A stretch of DNA of 64,000 nt. Origin: Apirhabdus apintestini (lineage in GTDB: Bacteria; Pseudomonadota; Gammaproteobacteria; Enterobacterales; Enterobacteriaceae). Position numbers and translations under genes: made by a program. Where the stretch lies: positions 1 through 64,000 of the forward strand of contig CP138908.1 of assembly GCA_033977085.1 (NCBI GenBank), in the 5' to 3' direction. This document shows, piece after piece, positions 12,186 to 22,300 of the stretch (the stretch's first letter is position 1; the number at the start of each line of letters is the position of its first letter). Under the pieces are notes generated by a model. The model was not told the DNA's origin, searched no databases, and saw only the letters and a program-made list of their open reading frames with translations.

Positions 12186-13556
12186 TTAACCCGCTTTGAC
12201 GATATAATTGAACGCGACGTTTTTAGGCCGGACTTCCTGTCCCTTCGAGCGATAATAGTGCTCCATTCCGCGGTGATGCCCCTTCAGTCTCCCGCCCGTA
12301 TTCAAGAACATGTCACTTTGATCTGCTTGATAACTCAGCAGAGCACGTCTGGCATCGAAGCCACGTTCGTTATCCCAACCGCGAATGAACACACCGCGTA
12401 AGTCAGGTAGTACGCGAGCTCGGATAGACGCGCGCGAGTTGAGGGTTAGAACCACAGGCGAAGCTTTGGCCTGCCATAAGGAAATAGCCTGTCGGCGGCG
12501 TAGTCGACGGCCACGGGATAGGGCTGCCAATAGGATAACTGTCGCCGATTGGAGCCCACACGCGATCCTTACAGATAAGCGGTGCGCCCGCCGCATCATG
12601 GCTTATTGCGCCCGTGGCAGGACATGTCGAACCTATCAGGCTGACTTTATCGAGTTTTAAAATGCCGCCTGCCGATAAGTCTCCCTCAGAGCGAACTTGG
12701 CCGCCTCTGAGTTCCCCGCCGGTGTAAATACCCTTGTTGTTCAGGCTGCGAACCCAACTGCTATCGGACATATAAAACCCACCGCCGTGAGTTTCATTCA
12801 TCCAACCTTTGCTACCTTGTGTGGTTATCCAACCCCCAGTGCTTTTGATATCACCGCTAAAGGTCGCGTTTTGACCCGATACCGTTCCTGCTTTATTTAA
12901 GTTATTACCATCCATGTCGATAGCCGTATGCATACGGTTAAAGTCGGGATGGCCGTTGACTGCGTAGCGATAAAGCCTGTCATTACCCTGACCAGATGTG
13001 CCCAGCAGGTCTGACGGAATGAAGGTGACCAGCGCGCCTTGCTTACTGCTCATGCCATAGTCCGCGAGACTCATTTTCCACCCACCGCCTGCCCCTATCG
13101 CCTGATTGTCAGGCCAGACATAGCCCCCAGTCCGGAGATATTGCTGGAAATATGGCGCAGCGCGCCAAAATCCCACGGCGTTCCGCCGGTGGTCATCACA
13201 AAGGCCTGCAGCTGGCTGGCTATTTTTGGGTTGCTGACCACCGCAATAAGATAGTTTTGGTGGTGATCGTTAGCCCCCAATCCTGCGGGAAGATAGCCGC
13301 CGTTTTTGAGCGTAGTGATGTTGATATAAACAGGTTGTTTGGGCTTAACCTGAGTGGCGAGCGTATCGATATGGTCGCTGATGTAGCGGCGGGCAGCCAG
13401 CTGAACAGCATTAAATTGGCTGGCAGTGACGTCCCATGTTCGCTCTGATAGCTGCTGTGCAATCATCTTAACCCCTCGGGGAGCCGCCATCATCCCGAGC
13501 CCTAAAACCAGTGCGAGCGCTATCAGTTGCGCATTACCTTGGTTGATTCTTTTCAT
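12186..13556 (-). pseudogene. pilV: PilV-like minor pilin with phage tail-collar-type C-terminus, frameshifted
   Basis: The N-terminus (MKRINQGNAQLIALALVLGLGMM) is a type IV prepilin leader plus hydrophobic helix, followed by a PilV shaft domain. The C-terminal third (GSPIPWPSTTPPTGYFLMAG ... LPDLRGVFIRGWDN) matches the sequence pattern of phage tail-collar domains and would form the receptor-binding tip. Frame changes near 13135 and 12415 break it into three readable parts. Length after correction is about 455 aa, usual for PilV. No rci-like recombinase gene or inverted shufflon segments follow; traH starts 30 bases downstream. Confidence 0.75.
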
Positions 13557-13936
13557 TTCGACCTCCCTGCTGAATAGAGTACAAGTTCGTTCTGACCCAA
13601 AAACCCATCATCAGGTAAGCATGCATTTTCGGCTTTACTGTGTGTTTTTGAACGCGCGAAACGTACACCATTGATGATGACGTTTATCTCTTTCAAAGGT
13701 GAGCTGGCTAGCTGGCCGATATATTCGCCACACAGACGTTGATGAACACTTTTGAACGTTAATATCGATTCATTGGTGTTGAGGTTGTAGATGCTTTCTA
13801 CATGTAGGTTGTTCAAATTACTGAGTAGCTCATCTTTTTGAAGATTGAGTAGGTAATAATTAGCGATAGAGCCCACGCCAAGACCCAGCGTGAAGCCGAC
13901 CAACAACACAAAGAGAGGCGGCGGTAAGTGCTTCAT
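13553..13936 (-). CDS. single-pass membrane protein of unknown function in the pil operon
   Basis: 127 aa from ATG 13936, which overlaps the pilU stop as ATGA. One membrane segment near the N-terminus (PLFVLLVGFTLGLGVGSIA), then a periplasmic-looking domain with two cysteines (RLCGEYIG; NACLPDDG) that might form a disulfide. It is not recognised. It occupies the place between prepilin peptidase and PilV, suggesting an accessory or minor-pilin-assembly role. Intact, with no frame break. Confidence 0.6.
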   Translation of the reverse strand: MKHLPPPLFVLLVGFTLGLGVGSIANYYLLNLQKDELLSNLNNLHVESIYNLNTNESILTFKSVHQRLCGEYIGQLASSPLKEINVIINGVRFARSKTHSKAENACLPDDGFLGQNELVLYSAGRSK

Positions 13937-14544
13937 TTTGGGGTGAACTCCACAATAAAGAGGCCGGTCAGTAATGACAGGCACAAATAGGGGGCGAGTG
14001 GCTGTGGGCTTTTATTGAGACTCATCGGCAAAAGCATGAGCAAAAATGCGCCGCCACAGCCTGTACAGTGCGGTCGCGGGAGAGAGCCACGCAAAAGGCC
14101 TGCAATAAGATGAACATCCCCCAAGCCTAAAACTTCACGTCGGTGGTAGCGTTTGAGGCCCCACCATAGTGTTCCCATCAGACAGAACATGAGGGTGCTA
14201 CCAAGGACAGCCGATAGCAGCGATAAGTCGTGCTCAATGGACAGTAACTGCGTGAGCAGACCAATACACCAGAAGGCGTTGGTGAAACGTAACGGCAGCC
14301 AGTGTCGAAAGGTATCGAGCCACAGCAGTGGAAGTAGGGCGGTGAACATGAGCAGCGCGGAGAATTTCTCCTGATAGGTGAGAAATAGGCCGAGCATCAA
14401 AAAGACCAGCGATACAGCGTCGGACAGCCGGTCGGGCAATGGGGGCGCGTCATGTTCACGCAAAAATGCGTTAACTTGCCTCCTTTGCAAATAGAGACAA
14501 AAACACAACAACGAGAGAGTGACTATTCCTGACAGCAGGCTCAT
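13933..14544 (-). CDS. pilU: PilU prepilin peptidase (truncated type)
   Basis: About 203 aa, hydrophobic, with several membrane segments. It has the two aspartate motifs of the TFPP family: LWLDTFRHWLPLRFT (Asp followed by LPxxxT) and GLGDVHLIAGLL (GxGD). It would cleave the leaders of PilS and PilV at the inner membrane. ATG 14544 was chosen because it overlaps an expected pilT stop and gives the normal length. The open frame extends further upstream but without similarity. Confidence 0.85.
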   Translation of the reverse strand: MSLLSGIVTLSLLCFCLYLQRRQVNAFLREHDAPPLPDRLSDAVSLVFLMLGLFLTYQEKFSALLMFTALLPLLWLDTFRHWLPLRFTNAFWCIGLLTQLLSIEHDLSLLSAVLGSTLMFCLMGTLWWGLKRYHRREVLGLGDVHLIAGLLRGSLPRPHCTGCGGAFLLMLLPMSLNKSPQPLAPYLCLSLLTGLFIVEFTPK

Positions 14545-15013
14545 CCAACCCCCGTAACCGCTGGTAGATTGTGTATACTTGCCGCGCATAGCGCTGTCTG
14601 ATGGGAGAATTTTTGTCCCTGAATCCTGCGTTATACGAGCCCAAACAATCCCACGTAATACCACAGACCTGAAAATGCCTCGCCAGCACCCAAGCGCCCG
14701 CCTGAACATTTAGGCAAGCATTGCTGAGTAGCTCTTGATGGCTGCTAATGATCCCCATCGATATGAGTCGGTTCGCGTTCGCATCATTGATTTGCATCAG
14801 CCCATAGTCGCGACTGGTTGCTTTTCCTTGTTTGTCTCGGTTAACGCCGACAGCTTTGGGATTCAGTGAGCTTTCTTGAATCGCAATGGCCCTCAGCAAT
14901 AGGGGATCGATGTGATAACGCTGTCCCGCCTCAGTAAAACACCAGGCATGAGCCTGAGCCGTTAGACCCAGACTCAATACCAGCAGGAGGAGCGTATTGC
15001 GTAAGACAGCCAT
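14471..15013 (-). CDS. pilT: PilT lytic transglycosylase
   Basis: Signal peptide (to AQAHA), then an SLT/lysozyme-like fold: FTEAGQRYHIDPLLLRAIA, catalytic Glu in QESSLNP, GLMQIN and SYNAG motifs. It opens peptidoglycan for the pilus. As read it continues to 14471 through pilU. A one-base difference in the G-run near 14550 would end it in a TGA overlapping the pilU ATG (about 157 aa), the usual length, so the last 23 residues are probably not real. Confidence 0.85.
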   Translation of the reverse strand: MAVLRNTLLLLVLSLGLTAQAHAWCFTEAGQRYHIDPLLLRAIAIQESSLNPKAVGVNRDKQGKATSRDYGLMQINDANANRLISMGIISSHQELLSNACLNVQAGAWVLARHFQVCGITWDCLGSYNAGFRDKNSPIRQRYARQVYTIYQRLRGLDEPAVRNSHSLVVVFLSLFAKEAS

Positions 15014-15028
15014 GCCTCCTCCTATCCC

Positions 15029-15624
15029 TTAGTTGTTGGTGGTGAACGCCAGCGTGTTTTGCCCGGTACTCCCGCTGTTAGCGGTGCACTGTTTACCTGC
15101 GTTAGCGGCAGATACGGTGCCGTTGTTTGCGGTGCCGTTAATCGACGTGGTGATAATGCTTGGGGCGCTGCTCATGGATGTGGCGAGCTGTGTACAGGCT
15201 TCATACGGAATACCGTTGTAAGTCAGCGTAAAGGCTGATTTTGCTGAACCGCTGCTGGTCGCAGGAGCCAGCGTGACGGTACCGCCAAAGGAATTTCTTA
15301 ATGTGGCAGTGCCTGACGTTTTGTTGCCATCAATCTTCATTCCCCGGGTGCGCCGCCAAACTGGATAAGCGTACCGGTCATATCCGCTGCGCCGCTGAAA
15401 TCATAAATCCCGTCAGTTTTCAGTCGCGCTCGGGCGTTAGTGATAATGCTCGTCCCGTTGCTGTACTCGGCTTGGACGTTATTGGAATCAGAGATACCCG
15501 ACCCAAATTTGATGACGCTGATGACCATAACGGCGACAACAGCGAGTGTGATGACCAGCGCCAACAGATTGGCCTCTCCACGGTGAACAGACGCAGGGCA
15601 TCGGGATAACGTGATGTTGTCCAT
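15029..15624 (-). CDS. pilS: PilS type IVb major prepilin, frameshifted
   Basis: Starts at 15624. Leader of about 16 residues ending HRG, then the hydrophobic pilin helix (ANLLALVITLAVVAVMVISV), then a globular domain rich in Ser/Thr/Gly with two cysteines (EACTQLA; KQCTANS) spaced like the pilin D-region disulfide. The frame changes near 15340 (GGAPG|NMKIDG). About 198 aa after correction. It lies between pilR and pilT as in R64. Confidence 0.8.
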
Positions 15625-15652
15625 AAAGGTTCCTTGTTTTGATTGGATTAAG

Positions 15653-16767
15653 TTATGCGCCGGTGACAGCGCTGAGGTTTTGGGTTGAAACGGCGACGAG
15701 CGCCATATATAGGCCTGACAAAGCGTAAATAATCAGGTTTAACCACCCGGCCAGACTCTTGATGTTAGCCAGCGTTCGGGTCAGTTGGTCGTGAGCAAAG
15801 CTGTCGATGATGGTTTCGCCTCCGTCCCCTTGCGTGAGGAGTTTGAGGCGGTTGATAGCGTCTTTGGAAGGAAACTGATAGCCGGTTTCATACAACGCGT
15901 GCCCCAGTGAACGACCGCTTTTCATCAGTCGGGTTGTCGCGTTGAGTCGCTGACGTAGCCAGAGGGAAGCGTGTAGGCTCAATTGCAGTAGGGCGTCTTC
16001 CTCTTTCACCTGCGCGCGGGATAACGCGGCGAAATTGAGGAGAAATGTCGCCCCTGGATTTCACGGTAAATTGACCAAGGCGGGCATTTATCCATGAAGC
16101 GTCGGGCAGGGCCTGTCAGGTTACCCAAAGACCAGTAAGTCCACGCGGCGATAAAGAGCGTTCCAATGAGCCACACACCGAGATGTTGACCAAATAAGTC
16201 AGAAATGCTGGCCATCCACATCAGGCTTCCCTGCCATTGGTCTCGTGGCTGTAAGGTTTCCAGTTGCGGAACAAAGTTCCATGACATCATACAGGCCAGT
16301 GCTAACAGGCTAAAAAACAGCAGCAGCGGCTGGGTCAGCCGTTCGATGACCGTTGAGCGAATATCACGGACAGATAACACCAGCCGCTTAGCACGTCTGA
16401 GGGCGTCCGCTAACTGCTTTTCCTGTACGCCGGATTGAATGATGGCTGCTTCGTTGCGGGGTATCCAGTGGCGAAGTCCCTGATCCAGTGACTTGCCCTG
16501 CGTAAGCGATTGGGCGATATCCTCAAGGCAGTAGACACTGGCACCGGGGCGAAATGTCCCTTCTCGTCGATTGGCAGCCATGCCCTTGACGGCATCTTCG
16601 AGCTTGACGCTGTTATCGAGTAAAAAGGCTAAATCCTCATAAATCATTAAGCGATCGCTGGCATTAAAGGTCTTTCGTCCCAGCCAAATCTCAGCCTTTT
16701 CCCATCCTTTTTGTAATGGAGACAGCAGCTGCGCGAGCTGTTTCTGGATCGCATCGATATCAAACAT
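15653..16767 (-). CDS. pilR: PilR inner-membrane platform protein (GspF family), frameshifted
   Basis: Type II secretion/pilus platform protein that anchors the ATPase PilQ. Two GspF-like halves: the first with MIYEDLAFLLDNSVKLEDAV, the second with LSRAQVKEEDALLQLSL and LMKSGRSLGHAL. There are three membrane segments. ATG 16767 overlaps the end of pilQ by eight bases. An extra G in the run near 16050 breaks the frame (REIQG|ATFLLNF). About 371 aa when joined, normal for PilR. Confidence 0.85.
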
Positions 16768-18259
16768 TGACGGCCTCTTTCGGTAATAGCAGGCGTTTGT
16801 CTTCATCCAGTGGGCAGGTGAAGTGCGCACTGAGGGGATCGACCTGACCGGCGTTTAGATAATGCTGCAGGTGCGCGCGGCGAGTGATGCCCTGCATGTA
16901 ATGTACCCAGTAACTGCGGGTTTGCAGTTTGCCGTGACGCTGGTACATGTCCATAAACATGGCATCGGGTCGGATGACTTCGGCAATAGCGCGGCGTCCA
17001 ATCACGCCTTTCCAGCAATCAGGGCAACCGTCAGGATGACGGAATGCAATGTGCTGGGTATCGGTGTGTTCATCCAGCAGATCTTTTTGACTCGGATGCA
17101 AGGCGGGCAGCGCTTGGGTTTTCAGTCGCTCTGCATAAGTCAGTTTGCAACGTGGACAGAGCGCCTGCACCAATCGCTGTGACATCAGCCCCATCATGAC
17201 CTGTGGATCAATGACCAATGAGGCGCTGACACCAAAGGTTTCAATCAAACGGTCGATAATACGGATAGCATCAGGAGTATGGACGGTACTTAGAACGATA
17301 TGTCCCGTGAGTGCGGCGATAATACTGGCCATCGCCGAGTTACGGTCACGTTGCTCGCCGACCAAAATCGCATCCGGATCGAGTCGCATTCCGCTGGATA
17401 AGGCACTGCTCCATGCTTGACTCACCGCGTCAGGCTTACTGCGGTCCGCTTTGATCCCGCACTGAACAGCGCCGGGTATTCCGCCTTCAACGGGGTCCTC
17501 AAAGGTTAAGAGATGTCGGGTGCCGTTGGTGAGTTCCATATACATACGGCACATCGTGCGCAGCGTCGTGGATTTCCCTGAACCGGTGGGACCGGAGATT
17601 AACAGCATGCCTTCGGGCGTCATCAGCATCTGTTCAAGTAGGGCAATCTGCGCAGGAAGAAAACCCAGCTCGGGCAGTGAGGGTGGATTGTCACCGTCAT
17701 CGGGTATAAGGCGCATCACGGCTAACAGGCCAAACTCCGTGGGATAGTGCTCATAGCGCGCCCCAAACAGCCCCACCTGACGCAGAAACTCTTTACGTAA
17801 ACGCGCACTTTGAGGGCGGTTTGCGTGAAAACTCGGTTCCGCCTCGTCGCACATCGACTGAATGATGGTTGAAGCCAGCGTGTAACCTTCGTCCGGTTCA
17901 AGATGCCCGGTCTCCCCGAGTTCACCGTGAATGCGAAACAGTATTCGGGTCAGTCCGTTTTCACCGATGCGATAATGAATATCAGAGGCGTGTTGTTTTA
18001 GCGCGTCACGGTAATACGCCAGTACACGGTTTTGTTCCTGAGAGTTATCAACGGCACCTTTGGCCATAGCAGCCTGCGCTTGCGGTCCACTTTGATACTC
18101 GCGAAGTTGCTGCAGAGAGCAGGTCTCGAGGATGAGCCCGGAGCCTTCGCGCAGCGTTCGTGCGACAACGCTCTGCACTTCGGGCAAGGCTGCATGGTCT
18201 GCCGACACGTAAAGTTTATCGTGTGTCTGCCACAGATAGCGTTCAGCTGACCCACTCAT
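16760..18259 (-). CDS. pilQ: PilQ pilus extension ATPase
   Basis: 499 aa, intact. Family features: Walker A ISGPTGSGKSTTLR at about residues 221-234, Asp-box LLTFEDPVEGG, Walker B region DPDAILVGEQRDRNSA, His-box LSTVHTPDA, and two CxxC pairs (ALCPRC, DGCPDC) of the zinc-binding domain. It powers thin-pilus assembly. The Walker B glutamate region reads GEQRD instead of the common GEIRD. The ATG overlaps the stop of the small upstream ORF. Confidence 0.9.
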   Translation of the reverse strand: MSGSAERYLWQTHDKLYVSADHAALPEVQSVVARTLREGSGLILETCSLQQLREYQSGPQAQAAMAKGAVDNSQEQNRVLAYYRDALKQHASDIHYRIGENGLTRILFRIHGELGETGHLEPDEGYTLASTIIQSMCDEAEPSFHANRPQSARLRKEFLRQVGLFGARYEHYPTEFGLLAVMRLIPDDGDNPPSLPELGFLPAQIALLEQMLMTPEGMLLISGPTGSGKSTTLRTMCRMYMELTNGTRHLLTFEDPVEGGIPGAVQCGIKADRSKPDAVSQAWSSALSSGMRLDPDAILVGEQRDRNSAMASIIAALTGHIVLSTVHTPDAIRIIDRLIETFGVSASLVIDPQVMMGLMSQRLVQALCPRCKLTYAERLKTQALPALHPSQKDLLDEHTDTQHIAFRHPDGCPDCWKGVIGRRAIAEVIRPDAMFMDMYQRHGKLQTRSYWVHYMQGITRRAHLQHYLNAGQVDPLSAHFTCPLDEDKRLLLPKEAVNV

Positions 18260-18442
18260 GATTTAACTCCGCTTAACGATGAGCATCCTTTACCGGTTGA
18301 ACCCAAAATGATGGTTGCCCCTTCGGGCTTGAGCATCTTTTCAATGAGTCGATCTATCTCTTCGAGCTGAAAAATCAGATGGATCGAGTTTGGGAGGGGT
18401 GTGCGTGTTCTGATAAGTACTATCGTCAACTGTATTTTTCAT
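18256..18442 (-). CDS. small ORF between pilP and pilQ with a P-loop-like motif, frameshifted
   Basis: Not recognised. ATG 18442 follows GAGG and sits five bases after the pilP stop; TGA overlaps the pilQ ATG (ATGA). The first 25 codons read MKNTVDDSTYQNTHTPPKLD; after a frame change near 18380 the second part reads EEIDRLIEKMLKPEGA and then IILGSTGKGCSS, which resembles a nucleotide-binding loop. Tight coupling on both sides suggests it is a real gene of about 62 codons. It could also be a decayed duplicate of an ATPase start. Confidence 0.45.
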
Positions 18443-18444
18443 CG

Positions 18445-18959
18445 TTAATCCTCTGCAAAAGCCAGTACCCAAGGCTGCTTGCCGGGTCTGCTGACGGTGA
18501 CGGCATCGAAGGAGATTTTCTCGACTTTTAGGTTCGTACCGGGGATAGCGTTGCCGGCTTGAACCATCAGTTGGTTACCCCGCTGGTTCTGATTAACGCG
18601 GAGACTGTTTTTCCGGCCCCCGTGATTTGGATTACCAGAGGCGGGGTATCATCTTTTGCCTGTGCTGCCGGCGAAGCTGACTGAGAGGCCGAAGTATCAT
18701 AAGGCAATGGCGCGCTGGCGAGTGTGCGACTGTCGCCATCACTGCCGAGCTTTTGAAGCTCAACGAGCGCTTTATCGCGCAGGAGTTGAGCCTGATAGAG
18801 CATGGTTTGCGCCTGTATATCTTCCATATTGACAACATTACCGCCCGATGGCGGTGTTGAAACCATCATGGCTTCAGGCGGGGGCGGTGTGGGTTCAGAT
18901 GCAGCCAAAACCAGCACAGGAAACAGTGCCAGTGAAACCAGTAGGCTATTTCGCAGCAT
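18445..18959 (-). CDS. pilP: PilP pilus assembly protein, frameshifted
   Basis: Signal peptide (MLRNSLLVSLALFPVLVLAA), a helical middle (AQTMLYQAQLLRDKALVELQKL), and a C-terminal beta domain (GAGKTVSALI...). A frame change in the A-run near 18613 lets the domain continue through GNQLMVQAGNAIPGT to the stop at 18445, giving about 171 aa. PilP links the PilO inner-membrane complex to the secretin in type IVb pili. It lies between pilO and pilQ as in R64. Confidence 0.75.
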
Positions 18960-20225
18960 AGAGATATCCCTCTAGGGTATAAGTCAGTTGACCGTCACGC
19001 TGAGTCAACGAAACCTGCGACAAACGCAGTCCGGTATCATCAAAGTGTTGAGTTAAAAACAGGCGGTCAGGGGGAATGTCGGTGACAAAGGTAAACGCAT
19101 AGGTATTCCACGGGACGTCGATAAGGTTTCCGGCGTCATCACGTAGCGAATTGTCTTGTTTGACGATTTGCAGCGCTGCATTGATACGTTGAGCGAAACT
19201 GGTGAAGCGCTGCGTTTGTATGGCATTGCTCGGTACGTTTTCAGCCCCTGTGGTTGGCGGGGCGGTGAAGCTGAGCGTAAAACTACCCATATTGGCCGCA
19301 CCAGGAATATTAAATTCCGCCGCCACCCCCGGATACCAATGAGGAAGTCGATTGGCAAAATCGGCCACGGTACCCCCTTCAGGCAGCGAGTAGTTAACTG
19401 ACAGGCTTCCAGCCGGTGTACATTGCGCCTGTGCAAGCGTCCAGCCCGCGATAGACAGCGGCAGCGTTTTCCAGTGATTGTGGCACGTTTGTAATACGGT
19501 ATTAAAACGCGGTAGGTCAGCCCACGGACGATGCCCGTTTTCACTTTTCATTGCCGCTCGCTTTGCTGCCAGTTCAGCCTGCGCCGCCGCAATTTCTTCC
19601 TGTTCCTTGTATTGCTCCCAGTATTGCCAGCTAAAGTGACCGGCAATAATGAGCGCCAAAAGGACAAGCCATAGCATCGCAGCGGCTTTGACATTGGTCG
19701 GCACCAGACGCGGTGTTTTACGTCCTTTCACACGAGCCAATAAGTCATCCAAACTCGGTGAAGGCTGCGTATTTTCAAGCCCAAAACTGTCAGGCGCGAC
19801 GACCTGCCAGCCTGCGGGGGCAGGGGATTCATCATGATAAAGACATTGATGGCGTTCTTTATCTGCTCGGCTGTGCCGACGATATCGCTCAGTGGGGAAA
19901 GCTGGCCGCCAAGCGTGGCCACAAACCACCATTGCTCCTCCGATAAAGGAATAACGGCGTAGCCGTTTTGTGGCAAATGAGGCAAGAGATGCAACGCCAG
20001 TGAGCGGTACGGCTGACGGTCACGGGATTCACGAAAGGCCGACAGGACCGTCGTGCCCAGAAGCCATTTTTCACCGCGCCACACCAGGAAATGGTCAGCA
20101 CCTTCTGTTTGGGCTTTCTTGCGGGAACGGCGAGTCGACTGGGGTGAAGTGACCTCCCAGTTGAGCCCCGCCACGTAGTGACACTTTTCATGGTCAACGA
20201 CGTAAATATTCGGCAGTTTTTCCAT
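18946..20225 (-). CDS. pilO: PilO pilus assembly protein, frameshifted
   Basis: The N-terminal cytoplasmic domain (from MEKLPNIYVVDHEK, 20225) is followed by one membrane segment (AAMLWLVLLALIIAGHF) and a coiled coil (EQYKEQEEIAAAQAELAAKRA), then a periplasmic domain ending at 18946. The frame changes near 19828 (MMN|ESPAPAG). About 426 aa after correction, close to R64 PilO. It overlaps pilP by 14 bases. Role: inner-membrane alignment complex of the type IVb pilus. Confidence 0.8.
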
Positions 20226-20229
20226 GAAA

Positions 20230-21854
20230 TTATCCCATTATGATTGGTGTAACGAACATGACCAATTGAGTCCGGTTCTGCTCACCGCTTGCTCCGCCAC
20301 CCAGACCAAAGAAGCGTGGTGAGCCGACACCCTGATGATCTGCCGTGGTGTTAAGCTGCTCATAGCCGCTTAAAATCAGCGTTTGACCTGATTTCATATT
20401 GACGCGCTGCGTGAAGGTTTTGAGACGGGTTTTCATCAGTTCAACAGAACTGTTCTCCCCTTCTTTGACTGTACGCATGGTCGGGTCATCAGACATATTG
20501 ACGCTGAATTGCAGCTGCATCTGGCTGCTGTCAGGCATCAAATACGGCAGCACCGTCATATTAAAGCCGGTGGTTATCGTTGAACGTGTGGCAGAAACGC
20601 TCGTGCCGACGTTGGCCGTCTGGTCACTGCTAATATCAGAGATATAGTCTTGCTGCAGGGCAACCTGAATAGGAACGGCACTCAGGTTCGTGGTGAGACT
20701 GGATGATTGCGTCGCAACGCTGACTTTGCCTTGTTCTGATAAAGCTTTGACCAGCGCTTTTGTTCCTGCGCCTTTCCCATCGACGATCATCGCACCGCCG
20801 CTCGAAATCGCGTCGTTAGCGTTGGTGAACGCGTTTGAGAAGGTCGCTTTGACACTACCAAGGCTTAAAACGGCGTCCCAGTCGATGCCGAGCTGGTCAG
20901 TGCGTTTGTTTTCGACGCTGTAGATTTGAACGTTGAGTACAACCTGACGGTTCAACTCACGGTTGCGGCCGTCAATATACTGGCCTATTTGTGACAGGAC
21001 GCGAGAGGTATCGGTAACCGTCAGAACACCCGCTGCGAGATTCATGCGGCCGACACCCGGTGTAAGCATCGACTTCACCGTCGCAGAGACATCACCGTAC
21101 AGGTTTGACTTGATGGACATGTCGGTGGACTGCGAGGTGTTGGAGTCGCCGCTAATCCCGCCGCCGCTACCTCCGCCGCTGCTGCCCGTTGAGGATGTTG
21201 TGCCACTGACAGTTTTTGAACTGAACCCTGCCTGTGAGTCCATAAACAAAACAGGAAAGTTTTGCGTGTCGAGATAGTAAATCACTATCCGACCGTCCTC
21301 ATAACGCCAAGAAAGACCAAGCCGCGCCGTGATATTGTCCAGAAAACCGTCGAGTGACCCTTTCCAGTAAACGCCACGTAGAGATAGTCCGGCACTTGGC
21401 CGGGATAGGGACGGTGCAGGAGAACTGCCTCCCATCTGTGCCAGCGGCATCATACCGTTGGCATCGGGGGCGGGCAAACTGCCCTTGATTTGTTCTGTTG
21501 CGCCGCCTTCCTGTGTTATCTGACGTGCATCCGGTGTGAGTACCACAGAGATATTACAGGTACGGGTAATAAAAGCGCTGATGTCATTAAGAGATATGGC
21601 ACCGGGACGATTAATTGGAATAAGGCAGGCGGGCAGGCGTTCTCTATCGCGTCCTTTGGCGTTAAGAGGAACCGGGTTTATCCACTGACTCGGGAGTTCA
21701 CGAACGACATTGCCGCTTTTTAAGGTCTGCAGATGCTTTGTCGTGGTGTTCTCGGTCTCACTGACTTGTTTACCCAGTGAGTCAATTCTGTCTAACGTGC
21801 TACAGCCGGCGAGCAGGCACGCCATCGCCAACGCAGTGAGCGTTTTTTCATCAT
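20230..21854 (-). CDS. pilN: PilN outer-membrane secretin lipoprotein
   Basis: The 533-residue frame ending at 20230 covers nearly all of the protein. Reading one extra A in the six-A run at 21843-21848 connects it to ATG 21854 and gives a signal peptide with lipobox ACLLAGCS. Secretin features: LSLRGVYWKGSLDGFLDNI, a Gly/Ser-rich loop, VVLNVQIYSVENKRTDQLG, and the C-terminal TQLVMFVTPIIM. It is the BfpB/PilN channel through which the thin pilus leaves the cell. Confidence 0.9.
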
Positions 21855-21868
21855 TGGAGTTCTCTTAT

Positions 21869-22300
21869 TTAATTAAGACAGACCAGACTGCCGTCAGGCA
21901 CGGTGCTAGGGACTGCGACCTGCATATCGGTGTTAGTGGCATCAAACAGTCGCCGACTGCGTACCTGACCCACTAATGCCGTGCGATCGCTTTGGGCCAA
22001 CAAGGCGTTAAACAATCCGGGCTTCGTCGGTTGCCATACCCACAGACGGCTGTTGACGACCTGATTTTTCAGATGGTTTGAGAGAGGGATGCCCAATTGA
22101 CGGGCATCGATGGTGCCATTCTCTAAAGGATGGCTGTATCGCCAGTCATTGAGGGCGGTGAGATAGGTGAAGGTTTGTCTGGCCTGCTGGGGTAGCTGAT
22201 TGTGAATGTTCTGCTCTTCCCGTGCCTGCCCTAAAGGTGAAAAAGATCCGCCATAAATCACCACGGCAAACAGCCCCAGACAATAGAATAGCCAAGGCAT
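21869..22300 (-). CDS. pilM: PilM-like membrane-anchored pilus protein
   Basis: 143 aa, intact. N-terminal membrane segment (LFYCLGLFAVVIYGGSF), then a periplasmic domain ending in a SLVCLN tail. The start overlaps the pilL stop (ATGA) and pilN follows after 15 bases. The position and size match R64 PilM, a small pilus-biogenesis protein whose exact role is unknown. Confidence 0.7.
   Translation of the reverse strand: MPWLFYCLGLFAVVIYGGSFSPLGQAREEQNIHNQLPQQARQTFTYLTALNDWRYSHPLENGTIDARQLGIPLSNHLKNQVVNSRLWVWQPTKPGLFNALLAQSDRTALVGQVRSRRLFDATNTDMQVAVPSTVPDGSLVCLN

Noticed and set aside
12186..13556. Shufflon in pilV
   Set aside because: No inverted 19-bp repeats or rci-like recombinase next to pilV; the serine recombinase at 43 kb is of another family and distant.
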